Source: RHKX01 sp963823565 (GTDB lineage: Bacteria; Actinomycetota; Thermoleophilia; Solirubrobacterales; 70-9). From it: a stretch of DNA of 64,000 nucleotides. This document shows, one piece after another, positions 40,167 through 49,351 of this stretch. Position numbers and translations under genes: made by a program. The notes beneath the pieces were generated by a model. It saw only the letters and a program-made list of their open reading frames with translations, searched no databases and had not been told where the DNA came from. Within the stretch, counting starts at the first letter, position 1. Every line of letters begins with the position of its first letter. The DNA is taken from assembly GCA_963823565.1 (NCBI GenBank), contig CAWGLR010000001.1, positions 1,193,309 through 1,257,308 on the forward strand. The letters are read 5' to 3'.

Positions 40167-40723
40167 GCGTCCGCGAGACAGACCCCCCGACGGGGGAGCG
40201 CGCCGCCATCGCCGAGCCGCCGGCTCCCGATACCGGTGCGGCGCCGACCCGCACCCGCGCCCGCGACCGCTGGGACCGGGCGGCCGACTGGAGCTGGGGG
40301 ATCATCCGCCGGATTCACCTCGGCACCCGCCAGCCGCGCAACTGGCTGCAGCTCTTCCACTTCGCGGTCGTGGGCGGCAGCGGCTACGTCGTCAACCTGA
40401 TCGTCTTCACGCTGCTCAACGGCGGCGCCGGGATCAACCACCTGCTCGCCGCGGTCGGGGCGTTCGTCGTCGCGGTGACGAACAACTTCCTGCTCAACCG
40501 CCACTGGACCTTCCGCCACCAGGGGTCGAAGGAGTCCCACGCGGGCTTCCAGGCGGCGCGCTTCTTCACCGTCAGCGTCGCCGGGCTCGGCGTCAACCTC
40601 GTCGTGCTGGCGGCGCTCGTCGACGCCTGGGACTTCCCGGAGACGCCCGCCCAGGCGATCGCGGTCGCCGTCGCGATGCCGGTCAACTTCATCGGCAACA
40701 AGCTCTGGACCTTCGATCGCTGA
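40163..40723 (+). CDS. GtrA family membrane protein
   Basis: 186 residues from GTG 40163 (GTGA overlap). After about 55 polar residues come four TM helices of the GtrA domain: LFHFAVVGGSGYVVNLIVFT, LLAAVGAFVVAVTNNFLLNR, the conserved HWTF (HWTFRHQG) and the final IGNKLWTF. GtrA proteins are thought to move polyprenyl-phosphate-linked sugars across the membrane. Fits an envelope glycosylation unit with the flanking phosphodiesterase and the GT87-like protein. Confidence 0.9.
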   Translation: MSVRETDPPTGERAAIAEPPAPDTGAAPTRTRARDRWDRAADWSWGIIRRIHLGTRQPRNWLQLFHFAVVGGSGYVVNLIVFTLLNGGAGINHLLAAVGAFVVAVTNNFLLNRHWTFRHQGSKESHAGFQAARFFTVSVAGLGVNLVVLAALVDAWDFPETPAQAIAVAVAMPVNFIGNKLWTFDR

Positions 40724-40823
40724 CGGGACGGCTCAGGCCGCGTGCTTAGGTTGGCCTGACCCCTGGTGGGCATCATCACCGGACTTGCGAAAATCAACGA
40801 CTCCCCAATGAGGAGGGATGAGA

Positions 40824-41171
40824 ATGGCCAACTTCAGGAAGCTCGCGGACCGCGCCAAGAAGGCGCGGGGCGTCATCGAGCAGCAGGGCGGCACCGACGC
40901 GCTCAAGCAGAAGGCGGGCAAGATCGGCGACATCGCCAAGGGCAAGGGCTCGGTCGGCGACAAGGCGAAGGCCGCCGCCCAGGTAGCCAAGGAGAAGCCG
41001 CAGCCCGGCGCGGAGACGCGCGGGGAGCAGGGCGAGGGCCCGGTCGGCGGCGGCGGCGCTCCACCGGAGCCGCAACCGACCCCGTCGGCCACCGGCCCGG
41101 ACTCGAAGGCCGAGACCGGATCGAGGACCGGCAAGGTCTCGCCGGAGCAGGATTCGACCGTCAACACCTGA
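40824..41171 (+). CDS. MT0933-like antitoxin-family protein
   Basis: 115 residues from ATG 40824, set by AGGAGG 7 nt upstream. The N-terminal 50 residues (ANFRKLADRAKKARGVIEQQ, then TDALKQKAGKIGDIAKG) match the Rv0909/MT0933-like antitoxin family. The rest is low-complexity Lys/Ala then Gly/Pro/Glu. No toxin gene lies beside it; the family is often found alone, so a toxin-neutralising role is doubtful. Confidence 0.6.
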   Translation: MANFRKLADRAKKARGVIEQQGGTDALKQKAGKIGDIAKGKGSVGDKAKAAAQVAKEKPQPGAETRGEQGEGPVGGGGAPPEPQPTPSATGPDSKAETGSRTGKVSPEQDSTVNT

Positions 41172-41190
41172 TCCGTCAGGGGAGGCCGGC

Positions 41191-43014
41191 GTGAGGCGCG
41201 CCGGCCTCCTCCTCTTCTCGCTGCTCGCGGCGCTGCTCGCGCTCGCGCCCGCGGCGGCGACCGCCTCGACCGGCTTCGCCGCCACCGCCGTCCCGAGCGG
41301 GTTTCCCCCCAAGCCCGACGACTACGAGATCGATGCCGAGCAGGCGCTGAAGGCCGCCGACGACGACCCCGAGGTCGTCGCCCGCAAGGAGGAGCTCGGC
41401 TCCCGCCAGGGCGAGCTGACCGCGTCGATCAGCGCCGAGGCGGTGCGCGTCTGGGAGATCGCCTACTCGGTCGACGGCGAGCGGGTCAACCTCGTGATCG
41501 TCGACGCGACGACGGGCGAGGTGCGCGACTCGTTCACCGGCGACGCGGTCAACTGGCCGATGGCGCGGGGCAACGAGGGCCAGTTCGGCCACATGCTCAA
41601 CTCGCCGTGGGTCTGGGGGCCGCTGGCGGCGATCTTCCTCCTCGGCCTCTTCGACTTCCGCCGCTGGCGCAAGTGGGTGCACCTCGACCTGGTCGTGCTG
41701 CTGTCCTTCGGGGTGAGCCAGGCGTTCTTCAACGCTGCCGAGATCGGCGTCTCGGTCCCGCTCTACTACCCGCCGCTGCTCTACCTGCTGGCACGGCTCT
41801 TGTGGATCGGGTTCCGCGGCGCCGGGCGCATCGGCGGCGCCGGGGAGGGGCTGCGGCCGAGCGCGCCGGTCTGGCTCCTCGCCGCGCTCTGCGTCGTCCT
41901 CTTCGGCGGCCGTCTGGCGATGAACATCGCCGACTCGGGGGTGATCGACGTCGGCTACGCGGGGGTGGTCGGTGCCGACCGGATCGTCGACGCCGAGCCG
42001 ATCTACGGCGAGGGCGCCTTCCCCGACGACAACGGCACCGGCGACACCTACGGCCCCGCCAACTACTTCGCCTACGTGCCCTTCGAGCAGGCGCTGCCGT
42101 GGAGCGGGTCGTGGGACGACCTCCCCGCCGCCCACGCCGCCGCGATCTTCTTCGACCTCGCGACGATCGCCGGCCTGTTCGCGCTGGGGAGGCTGGTGAC
42201 CCGGAGGCGCGGCGGCTACCTCGACGAGATCGACGAGGAGGTCCTCGCCGCGCCGCCGCCGCGCCCGCGTCTGCGCGACCGGGCGATGTTCCGCGTCTGG
42301 GAGTGGTCGCCGGCGCGGGCGGAGAACCGGCTCGCGCTGACGCTCGTCTTCGCCTGGCTCGCCTACCCCTACACCGACTTCGCGCTGCAGTCGAACTCCA
42401 ACGACGCGCTGCTCAGCGCCGCGATCGTCTGGAGCCTCGTCCTGTTCGCCTCGCCCCTCGCCCGCGGCGGCCTGCTCGCCGTCGCCGGGCTGGCGAAGTT
42501 CGCGCCGCTCGCCCTCGCGCCGCTGTACGCGGCCGGGCGCCGCGGGATCCGCGTCCGCTCCGGCGAGGAGCGACGCCGCTCGATCCGCCCGGCGCTGCTC
42601 TTCAGCGGCGCGTTCCTGCTCGCCGCGGCGCTGCTCCTCGCCCATCCCGCCGTCGACCCCGGGCTCTCGGAGTTCTACGACCGGACGATCCGCAGCCAGG
42701 TCGACCGCGACAGCCCGTTCAGCATCTGGGGCCAGACCGACCTCGAGTGGCTGCAGACCGCCCTCAAGGCGTTCGCCGTCTGGCTGGCGCTCTTCGTCGC
42801 GTTCTTCCCGCGCAAGCGCTCGCTGACCCAGGTCGCGGCGCTCGGCGCCGCGGTGATCATCGCGGTCGAGCTGACGCTCGAGCACTGGTTCTACCTCTAT
42901 ATCCCGTGGTTCCTGCCCGGCCTGCTGCTGGCGATGGCGGTGTCGTCGCGGTCGCGCTCGCGGGAGGCCGAGCGCGAGCCGGCGCCGGCGACACTCGCGC
43001 GAAACGCTGCGTAG
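41191..43014 (+). CDS. Polytopic membrane protein, GT87/DUF2029-like, with N-terminal exported domain
   Basis: 607 residues from GTG 41191 (GGGGAGG upstream). A signal peptide (LLLFSLLAALLALAPAAATA) leads to a PepSY-like external domain (AVRVWEIAYSVDGERVNLVI, TTGEVRDSF). About eleven TM helices follow, with loops containing GPANYFAYVPFEQALPW and LQSNSNDALLSA, resembling GT-C/GT87 mannosyltransferases that use polyprenyl-phosphate sugars. Catalytic assignment is an inference. It completes a plus-strand envelope-type cluster with GtrA. Confidence 0.7.
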   Translation: MRRAGLLLFSLLAALLALAPAAATASTGFAATAVPSGFPPKPDDYEIDAEQALKAADDDPEVVARKEELGSRQGELTASISAEAVRVWEIAYSVDGERVNLVIVDATTGEVRDSFTGDAVNWPMARGNEGQFGHMLNSPWVWGPLAAIFLLGLFDFRRWRKWVHLDLVVLLSFGVSQAFFNAAEIGVSVPLYYPPLLYLLARLLWIGFRGAGRIGGAGEGLRPSAPVWLLAALCVVLFGGRLAMNIADSGVIDVGYAGVVGADRIVDAEPIYGEGAFPDDNGTGDTYGPANYFAYVPFEQALPWSGSWDDLPAAHAAAIFFDLATIAGLFALGRLVTRRRGGYLDEIDEEVLAAPPPRPRLRDRAMFRVWEWSPARAENRLALTLVFAWLAYPYTDFALQSNSNDALLSAAIVWSLVLFASPLARGGLLAVAGLAKFAPLALAPLYAAGRRGIRVRSGEERRRSIRPALLFSGAFLLAAALLLAHPAVDPGLSEFYDRTIRSQVDRDSPFSIWGQTDLEWLQTALKAFAVWLALFVAFFPRKRSLTQVAALGAAVIIAVELTLEHWFYLYIPWFLPGLLLAMAVSSRSRSREAEREPAPATLARNAA

Positions 43015-43024
43015 GCGGCCGCCT

Positions 43025-43398
43025 CAGTAGTCCTCGCCCGGATCTCCGGATGGGCCGTAGTCCTCTGCGGGATCGCCCGATAGGGACGGGCCGTAGTCCG
43101 TCGTCGCGCTCGCCGGGAAGGGACGGGCGGACGCGCTGACTTCAGCGTCCGGCCCGGGCGAGAACCGGGGGACCCTGCCGGCGAGGGATCGAGATGCGCT
43201 CGCCAGTCCGCGGATTGACGCCCTGCGCGCGCACCCCGGGTGGCGACCCTGAACTTCCCGAAACCGGTGAGCTGGACGGTGTCACCCTCTTGCAGGGATT
43301 CGGCGATGCCCTGAGCACGGCGTCGACGGCCTCCGCCGCCTGCTTCCTGGTCTCGAAGCGGTCAGCGATCCGCGATCGATGAACTCGTCCTTGGTCAT
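43025..43398 (-). pseudogene. HU-family DNA-binding protein with acidic tail, broken by several indels
   Basis: From ATG 43398 the frame reads MTKDEFIDR, then at least five single-base shifts are needed to recover the HU sequence: RKQAAEAVDAVL, AESLQEGDTVQLTGFGKFRV, NPRTGERISIPAGRVPRFSP, then GRTLKSA. The C-terminus has a repeated acidic tail (DYGPS..GDPAEDYGPSGDPGEDY) ending at 43025. HU bends and compacts DNA. The residues are well conserved between indels, which points to sequence error rather than long decay. Confidence 0.7.
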
Positions 43399-43400
43399 CG

Positions 43401-43573
43401 TCAGTAATCCTCGCCAGGTGTCGCCGGGCAGCCTCCCGACTCGCGCAGGGGGCGGCGGATCCTCCTCATCGCGGTCGTTGTCGCGGTCGTCGGGCGCTCG
43501 GGCGGCCGGGGAGCTGAGGAGGCGGCTGGGGTGGCGGCTCGTCGGGCGGGCGTTTGCGGTCGTCGTCGTTCAT
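43401..43573 (-). pseudogene. Small Pro/Asp-rich ORF, disrupted
   Basis: ATG 43573 opens MNDDDRKRPPDEPPPQPPPQ, then frames diverge; one alternative frame ends PATPGEDY at 43401, the same last residues as the HU gene that starts 3 bp later. At least one indel is needed. Function unknown; translation coupled to both neighbours. Confidence 0.4.
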
Positions 43574-44528
43574 GCTCGGTCGAACCTCCCGTCGGCTTCG
43601 CTGGGGCGGCGGAGTCCGAAACTCGTCGGGGATGGGCTCTCCGAACAGGATCATGTCGGTTGACTGGCGCGGGCGACGGCGAACTCCCGCTCGGCCGCGG
43701 TCGGGATGCTCCACGCCGAGCTGCGTCGTAGAGGTTCGATCCGATGGATGATCGAACGCCGCGCGACCGGGCTCCCCCAGCGGACCGCGGCGCCGCAGGC
43801 CGAGCGGTAAGAGGCCCAGGCGACGAGGAACGGGACCAAGCAGCGCGACCGCCCATGGATCGGTCGAAACCGCCGTCAGCGAGCGCGTCGACGAGCAGGA
43901 AGATCCCCAGGGCGAACGCGGCGAACAGAGGTGTTGACAAAGAAGGCGACCTCGGTCTCGGCTGCGGTCACCAGGGCTCTTCTGCTCGGCGGTGAGCAGC
44001 ATGCTCGATCCGCGGCCAGATCGCGATGCCGTCGAGGCCGTAGCGGCGGCGAGGGCTGCGCTCGAAGCACCGGATCGACGTTGCCGAACCGGGTCGGCAG
44101 AAGCCTGACCCTCGTCAGGCGGGAAGCGGCGGTTCAGCTCGATCGCCGCGGCGGTTGCGACGCCGAGGACTCCTTTCGGGCGACTGCTCGCTGGTTCCTG
44201 TCGAGCTCTTCGAACCGCCGACGCCAACGCTTGAGCTTCCACGCGTGGAGCTTTCTGGACGCCGCGACGGTATCGCGCATGGTCGAGCGGATACCCCTCG
44301 AAGGACGCGGAGGATCGAATAGTGGAGGCCGGACAGCGCGAGGCCGGCGAGCAGCGCGACGCCGCCGACGATCAGCAGCTGCGTCGAGTCGGAGGCGTCC
44401 TTGTAGCCGGTCGGCATCGAGGACTCGTCCACGAACTGCGCCGCGATCGCCAAGGCGAAGAAGGCGGGCAGGAAGAACCCGATGACGAACTGACTGCTGA
44501 AGACGCTGGCGAAGTCCTTCGGACCCAC
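43571..44528 (-). pseudogene. Membrane protein of unknown function, disrupted by multiple indels
   Basis: From GTG 44528 it reads VGPKDFASVFSSQFVIGFFL with a first TM helix, then LLIVGGVALLAGLALSGLHY as the second. After LRVLRG the frame shifts repeatedly; corrected pieces include DTVAASRKLHAWKLKRWRRR, VATAAAIELNRRFP, AAFALGIFLLVDALADGGFD (third TM) and DMILFGEPIPDEF near the end. Gene length is about 960 bp. The indel density equals that of the adjacent HU gene. Family not recognised. Confidence 0.55.
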
Positions 44529-44650
44529 CCACGATCACCCCCCGGGGTTTCGCGTCACGGACGAACCTATCCGCAGATGCTCGTCTTGTCATCCCGGCTC
44601 GACCGAGTCGTGTCCACCGCGGCGCCGGCGGGCGCGTAGGATCGGCGCGG

Positions 44651-45013
44651 ATGGACCTCGGCGCCCCCTCCTCCTACATGGCCCTCGCGGCGGGAGCCGA
44701 CGTCGTCTCCAGCGACGGCGAGCGGATCGGCGAGGTCGAGCACGTCCTCGCCGACGCCGAGGTGGACATCTTCGACGGCATCGTCATCGACTCGAGCTCG
44801 GCGCCGGGGGGTCATCGCTTCGTCGACGCCTCGCAGGTGGCCGAGATCTACGAGCGCGGCGTCGTCCTCACGATCGCCGCCTCCGCGGCCGACGCCCTGC
44901 CCGAGCCGAGCGCGAACCCGGCGGTGATGTCCGCCGGTCCCGACGCGGTCGAGCCCGACGACCTCGGCGACAAGCTCCGCCGCGCCTGGGACCGGATCAC
45001 CGGCCAGGGCTGA
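44651..45013 (+). CDS. PRC-barrel domain protein
   Basis: 120 residues. The first 80 residues form a PRC-barrel-like beta domain: ADVVSSDGERIGEVEHVL, FDGIVIDSSS, GHRFVDASQVAEIYERGVVL. The C-terminal 40 residues are acidic, ending LGDKLRRAWDRITGQG. Such proteins are thought to bind small ligands or partner proteins. Single gene, not obviously in an operon. Confidence 0.7.
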   Translation: MDLGAPSSYMALAAGADVVSSDGERIGEVEHVLADAEVDIFDGIVIDSSSAPGGHRFVDASQVAEIYERGVVLTIAASAADALPEPSANPAVMSAGPDAVEPDDLGDKLRRAWDRITGQG

Positions 45014-45035
45014 GGCCGTCGGCCGGTCGGCGGGC

Positions 45036-46079
45036 CTAGCGGCGGCTGGTCGCGCGGACGAGGTTCCGCACGCTCTTCGTGAAGTAGGGGCCGAAGAGGA
45101 GGTTCGGGCGCTGGTTGTAGCGGTAGCTCGTCACCGAGTTGATGAAGGGGCGCTGCTTCCCGTTGCTGCGCTTGCCGATCATCCAGCTCCCCCCGCTGGC
45201 CCCGTGGCTCATGTTGCAGCCGATCCCGGTGTCGGGCGGGCCGGGACCGCGCTGGAAGGGGTCCTTCCCGGCCGAGCGCGAGATGCATGCGTACATCGCC
45301 TGGCCCGAATAGAGGTTGTTCGGATAACCCAGCGCGAGAAACGTCTGCCTCCGCGGCTGGCCCCACGCGAGCCCGACGCCGCCGACGATCTTGCTCAGCG
45401 GTCCGTAGAAGCTGCGCGGCACCTTCAGGGCTGCGTAGTCGGCGGAGAAGTTCTCCTTGCGGACCCACGCGCGGGGAGCGACGGCATGCAGCGCCGGCCA
45501 GGTCCCGAACGGCGTGCCGCCGTTCCAGTAGGCGGGGACGAAGGCGATGTTGTGCGACCAGCCCGCCCCCTTGTCGTGGACGCAGTGGCCGGCCGTGAGG
45601 ACGACGCTGCGCGACTTCGACGCGACCGACGTCGCCGAGCAGACGTACGAGTTGCCGCGCTGGGTGAAGAAGAGCTTTCCGTTCGCGCTGAACGGGAACG
45701 TCGTGTACGACTGCAGCGCGACGGGGCCGGCGATGTACTTCGGCGCCCTGATCCGGGCGGCCCGCGCCCTCGCGGTCGCGTCGGGGAGCTGGGGGGCGAT
45801 CGTCCGGCCGGCGTTGAAGCCGCCGCCGGTCGCGCTCCGCGGGGTCGGCCCGAATCCCTGGGCGGGGTCGCTCGGCGCCTGCGCGGCGGGAAGCGCGACA
45901 TCGAGCGGGATCGCGTTCCGCATCCGCGCCGGCGTCCAGTAGCCGGCCGCCTTGCGGCCCCAGTCGGCGCTGCCGGCATGGTCGACGCGGTGGATCACCG
46001 CACCCGCGCTCGGCGCCGCGAGCAGCACCGTCGCGGCGGTCGCGATCAGTGTCCCTGTGAGCTTCTCCCTGCCTGCCAT
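45036..46079 (-). CDS. Secreted trypsin-like serine protease
   Basis: 347 residues with a signal peptide (LIATAATVLLAAPSAGA). The S1/V8-like catalytic triad is visible: His in VVLTAGHCVHD, Asp in SADYAALKVP, and Ser in CNMSHGASGGSWMIG. A long propeptide-like region (residues 30-115) precedes the catalytic domain. It follows the DUF1232 gene by 11 bp on the same strand and may share its transcript with recD2. Confidence 0.88.
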   Translation of the reverse strand: MAGREKLTGTLIATAATVLLAAPSAGAVIHRVDHAGSADWGRKAAGYWTPARMRNAIPLDVALPAAQAPSDPAQGFGPTPRSATGGGFNAGRTIAPQLPDATARARAARIRAPKYIAGPVALQSYTTFPFSANGKLFFTQRGNSYVCSATSVASKSRSVVLTAGHCVHDKGAGWSHNIAFVPAYWNGGTPFGTWPALHAVAPRAWVRKENFSADYAALKVPRSFYGPLSKIVGGVGLAWGQPRRQTFLALGYPNNLYSGQAMYACISRSAGKDPFQRGPGPPDTGIGCNMSHGASGGSWMIGKRSNGKQRPFINSVTSYRYNQRPNLLFGPYFTKSVRNLVRATSRR

Positions 46080-46090
46080 GGTGCGGAAAT

Positions 46091-46510
46091 CTACCTCTCC
46101 GGAACCGCCGCCCTGGACGGATAGGCGATACGCGCGACCAGCTCCTGGGAGGCGTCGGGGCCCGGCCAGTGCCGGCGCAGCAGCTCCGGCCCGCCGGCCC
46201 TCAGGATCACCCGCAGCGCCAGCGCGACGACGATCGCGTCATCGAGCTGGCCGAGGCCGGGGATGAAGTCGGGCACCAGGTCGATCGGGCTCGCGAGGTA
46301 GGCGAGCAGGAGGACGAGGACGCCCTTGCGCCACCGGGCCACGCTCCGGTCTCCGAGCAGCCGCTTGATCAGGACGATGCAGTCGGGGATGAACCCGGCG
46401 AGCGCCCGCGCGTCGGTCCGCCTGCCGGCGAGCAGCAGCGCCGCGACCGCCAGGGCGTAGAGCACCAGCGCGGCGCCGAAGCCGATCGCGATCCAGGTGG
46501 GGATGTCCAC
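46091..46510 (-). CDS. YkvA-family (DUF1232) membrane protein
   Basis: 139 residues from GTG 46510. An N-terminal TM helix (AIGFGAALVLYALAVAALLL) is followed by the DUF1232 core LLAYLASPIDLVPDFIPGLG and QLDDAIVVALALR. Function unknown. 13 bp downstream of recD2. Confidence 0.88.
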   Translation of the reverse strand: MDIPTWIAIGFGAALVLYALAVAALLLAGRRTDARALAGFIPDCIVLIKRLLGDRSVARWRKGVLVLLLAYLASPIDLVPDFIPGLGQLDDAIVVALALRVILRAGGPELLRRHWPGPDASQELVARIAYPSRAAVPER

Positions 46511-46523
46511 GGCCGGCGGCCGC

Positions 46524-48722
46524 TCAGGCGGGCGCGGTCATCCGCTCGACCAGCCGCGAGTGGCGGTCGCTCGCCTCGGTGTTGGCCAGCGCGCGGCGGA
46601 GCGCCCGCTCGTCGCCGGCGAGGACGCAGAGCTTCTGCGCGCGGGTGACGGCGGTGTAGAGGAGGTTGCGCGAGACGAGCTGCGGGGCGTGGGTCGAGTG
46701 CAGGCAGACGATCACGGCCGGGATCTCGAATCCCTGCGCCTTGTGGACGGAGGTGCAGAAGCCGCCGCGGAGCGAGCGCTGCGCCTCGCGGAAGGGGAGC
46801 GAGATGATCTCGCCGAGGTCGTTCTCGAGCCAGAGCTCGCCCTCGGACTCGTCGGCGGAGTCGATCACGAACATCGTCCCGTTGGCGATCGCGTGCTCGG
46901 CGATCGAGCGGGTCGTGATCACCTTCTCGCCGATCCGGAAACGGCCCTCGCAGCAGCGGTCGGCGTTGGCGCAGAGGACGGCGCGCATGCGGTCGTGGAG
47001 GGCGTCGATTCCCAGCGCCCCCTTGTACTGAGGGGCGAGGACCTGGACCTGGCGGACCGGGTCGAGCCCGAACTCCTTTGGGATCCGCTCGGTCGCCATC
47101 GTCACGACGTCGGCGGCGAGCGCGTGGGCATCGCGCTTGAACTGGATGAAGAAGTCGCGCAGCTCCTCCTCGCCCTGCGGCTCGCGGTGGGGAGGCTCGC
47201 CGGCGCGAATCGCGTGGGCGGCGCCGACGATCATCGACCGCTGCGCCTGGCGGAAGACGTACTCGAGCCGGACGGTCGGGCAGATCCGCGCCTCGATCAG
47301 CTCGCAGAACGGCTTGCCGGGCCCGACCGGCGGGAGCTGGTCGACGTCGCCGATCAGCACGAGGTGCGTGCCCTCGCCGATCGCCGCGAGCAGCGCCCGG
47401 CAGATCTCGAGCGACAGCATCGACGCCTCGTCGACGATCACGAGGTCGGCCTCGACCGGCGTGTCCTCGTCGCGCCCCGGGATCTCGCCGGGGATCCACT
47501 CGAGCGCCTTGTGGATCGTCTGCGCCGGCGCGCCGTCGGTCGCCTGGGTGAGCCGCCGCGCCGCCCGCCCCGTCGGCGCCAGCAGCCGCACGCTGAGGTC
47601 GCGCGTCTCCGCCATCCGCGTCACCGCGTGGACGAGGTGGGTCTTGCCGGTCCCGGGCCCGCCGGTGATCACCGACAGCGGCCGGGTCAGGGCGTTGCTC
47701 GCCGCCTCCCGCTGCTGCTCGGTCAGGCCGAGGTCGGCGAACTCGGACTCGAGCGGCGGCTTCTCCCAAGCGGGCTCCGACCGGGCGAGGTCGCGCAGGC
47801 GCCCGGCGAGCCAGGTCTCGGCGCGGAAGGTCCAGCCGCGGTAGATCCGCTCGTGCTCACCGGAGAGCTTGTCCTCCGGCTCCTCGAGCTCGAGCTCGGG
47901 CGCGTGCCGCAGCACCGTCATGTCGGGCTCGGTGCCGAGCAGGTCGCGCATCGCGGCGACGAGCTCCTCGCGCGGCAGGTGGGTGTGGCCGCGGTTCTCG
48001 GCCTCGCGCAGCGCGTGCACCGCGGCGGCGCGCATCCGCCGCTGGGAGTCCGGCTCCACCCCGGAGGCGACCGCGACCCGGTCGGCGCCGAGGAAGCCGA
48101 TCCCGGAGATCTCGGTCAGCGAGTAGGGGTCGTCGCGCACCTCCTCGGCGGCGTGGATGCCGTGGATCGAGATCAGCTCGGGCACGTGCCGGGAGAGCCC
48201 GTGCGGCGCGAGCAGCGCGTAGAGCCGGCGCTCGGCGCGGCGGTTCGCCCACTCCTCGGCCGCCTCGGCCGCCTTCTCGTCGGATACGCCCTTGAGCGCG
48301 GCGAACTCCTCCTCGGGCCCGCGGTCGATCGCCTCGAAGACGTCGGTCCCGTGGCGCTCGATCAGCTCATCGGCGCGCTTGGCGCCGATGTGGGGGAGGG
48401 ACTTGAGGTAGCGCCGCGCCCCCTCGATCCCCTCCGGGTCGAGCGGCTCCGCCTCCCGCGCGGCGAGCTGCAGGCCGTGGCGGTGGTGGAGCTCGAACGT
48501 CCCCGCCAGCCGCGCCCGCGAGTCCTCCTCGAGGTGGCCGAGCGGCCCGACCGCGACCAGCGGCGTCCCGTCCGCCAGCTCGACCTCGACGACCGCGAAC
48601 TGACCGTCCTCGGAGCACCAGCGCTGAAAGGCGACGCGGACCTCGCCATCGAACGGATCGCCCGCCGCGGGCCCGGCGTCGAGCAGGTGCTCCTGTGCTG
48701 GCTCAGCGGCGGTCACGGTCAT
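46524..48722 (-). CDS. recD2: RecD2-type 5'-3' DNA helicase
   Basis: 732 residues. SF1B helicase of the RecD2 group: N-terminal OB-like and helix-hairpin-helix region (RYLKSLPHIGAKRADELIER), Walker A VITGGPGTGKTHLVHAVTRM, APTGRAARRLTQATD, Walker B LVIVDEASML, IGDVDQLPPVGPG, VRLEYVFRQAQRS, and the C-terminal STHAPQLVSRNLLYTAVTRA. It unwinds DNA with 5' overhangs in repair, with no RecBC. ATG 48722 is nearly fused to GGAGG; the GTG two codons later (48716) has ideal spacing and may be the true start. Confidence 0.92.
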   Translation of the reverse strand: MTVTAAEPAQEHLLDAGPAAGDPFDGEVRVAFQRWCSEDGQFAVVEVELADGTPLVAVGPLGHLEEDSRARLAGTFELHHRHGLQLAAREAEPLDPEGIEGARRYLKSLPHIGAKRADELIERHGTDVFEAIDRGPEEEFAALKGVSDEKAAEAAEEWANRRAERRLYALLAPHGLSRHVPELISIHGIHAAEEVRDDPYSLTEISGIGFLGADRVAVASGVEPDSQRRMRAAAVHALREAENRGHTHLPREELVAAMRDLLGTEPDMTVLRHAPELELEEPEDKLSGEHERIYRGWTFRAETWLAGRLRDLARSEPAWEKPPLESEFADLGLTEQQREAASNALTRPLSVITGGPGTGKTHLVHAVTRMAETRDLSVRLLAPTGRAARRLTQATDGAPAQTIHKALEWIPGEIPGRDEDTPVEADLVIVDEASMLSLEICRALLAAIGEGTHLVLIGDVDQLPPVGPGKPFCELIEARICPTVRLEYVFRQAQRSMIVGAAHAIRAGEPPHREPQGEEELRDFFIQFKRDAHALAADVVTMATERIPKEFGLDPVRQVQVLAPQYKGALGIDALHDRMRAVLCANADRCCEGRFRIGEKVITTRSIAEHAIANGTMFVIDSADESEGELWLENDLGEIISLPFREAQRSLRGGFCTSVHKAQGFEIPAVIVCLHSTHAPQLVSRNLLYTAVTRAQKLCVLAGDERALRRALANTEASDRHSRLVERMTAPA

Positions 48723-48838
48723 CCCTCCAAGGTAAGGAGCGAACCGGCGTTCGCGCCCCTGCGTTCAGGCGCTCAAGTCGGCGGCCGCACGACCGATGAA
48801 TACCGCGTCCGGCGACCGACGCGAGGGAGTGGATTCCG

Positions 48839-49351
48839 ATGCCGATGCTGATAGTGGCGATCATCGCGCCCATCGGGGCATGGGTCCACCTGCGCCGCCA
48901 CCCGGCCGAGCGGACGAAGGCGGAGAGGTACGAGGTGTTCCTGCTCTGGTGGTTCGCGCTCGCGATCGGGTTCTCGGGCGTTCTCGGCGCCCTCTACCAC
49001 GTCTTCGACGGCCCCCAGATGGCCGAGCAGATCGGCTTCACCCGCGGCGACGGCGGCTTCCAGTTCGAGAACGCGATGGGCGACCTCGCGATCGGCACCG
49101 CCGCCTTCCTCTGCCTCCGCTTCCGCGACCCGAGGTTCTGGCTCGCGGTCCTGATCGTCGCGACGATCCAATACTGGGGCGACGTGATCGGCCACGTCTA
49201 CCAGTGGCGGCACTACGACAACACCGAGCCCGACAACGTCGGCATCCCGCTCTGGATGGACATCTTCGTCCCGGTCGTGGCGTGGTTCCTCTACCGGGGC
49301 GCGACGCCGGGCGGGACCGAACGCGACGAGGCCGAGCCCGCGCGCGCCTAG
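48839..49351 (+). CDS. DUF6790-like small membrane protein
   Basis: 170 residues with about five TM helices. Distinctive motifs are WWFALAIGFSGVLGALYHVF, GFQFENAMGDLAIG and QYWGDVIGHVYQWRH, the last with conserved Trp/Asp/His residues typical of the DUF6790 family. Function unknown. It converges with vapC and overlaps its 3' end by 4 bp. Confidence 0.65.
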   Translation: MPMLIVAIIAPIGAWVHLRRHPAERTKAERYEVFLLWWFALAIGFSGVLGALYHVFDGPQMAEQIGFTRGDGGFQFENAMGDLAIGTAAFLCLRFRDPRFWLAVLIVATIQYWGDVIGHVYQWRHYDNTEPDNVGIPLWMDIFVPVVAWFLYRGATPGGTERDEAEPARA

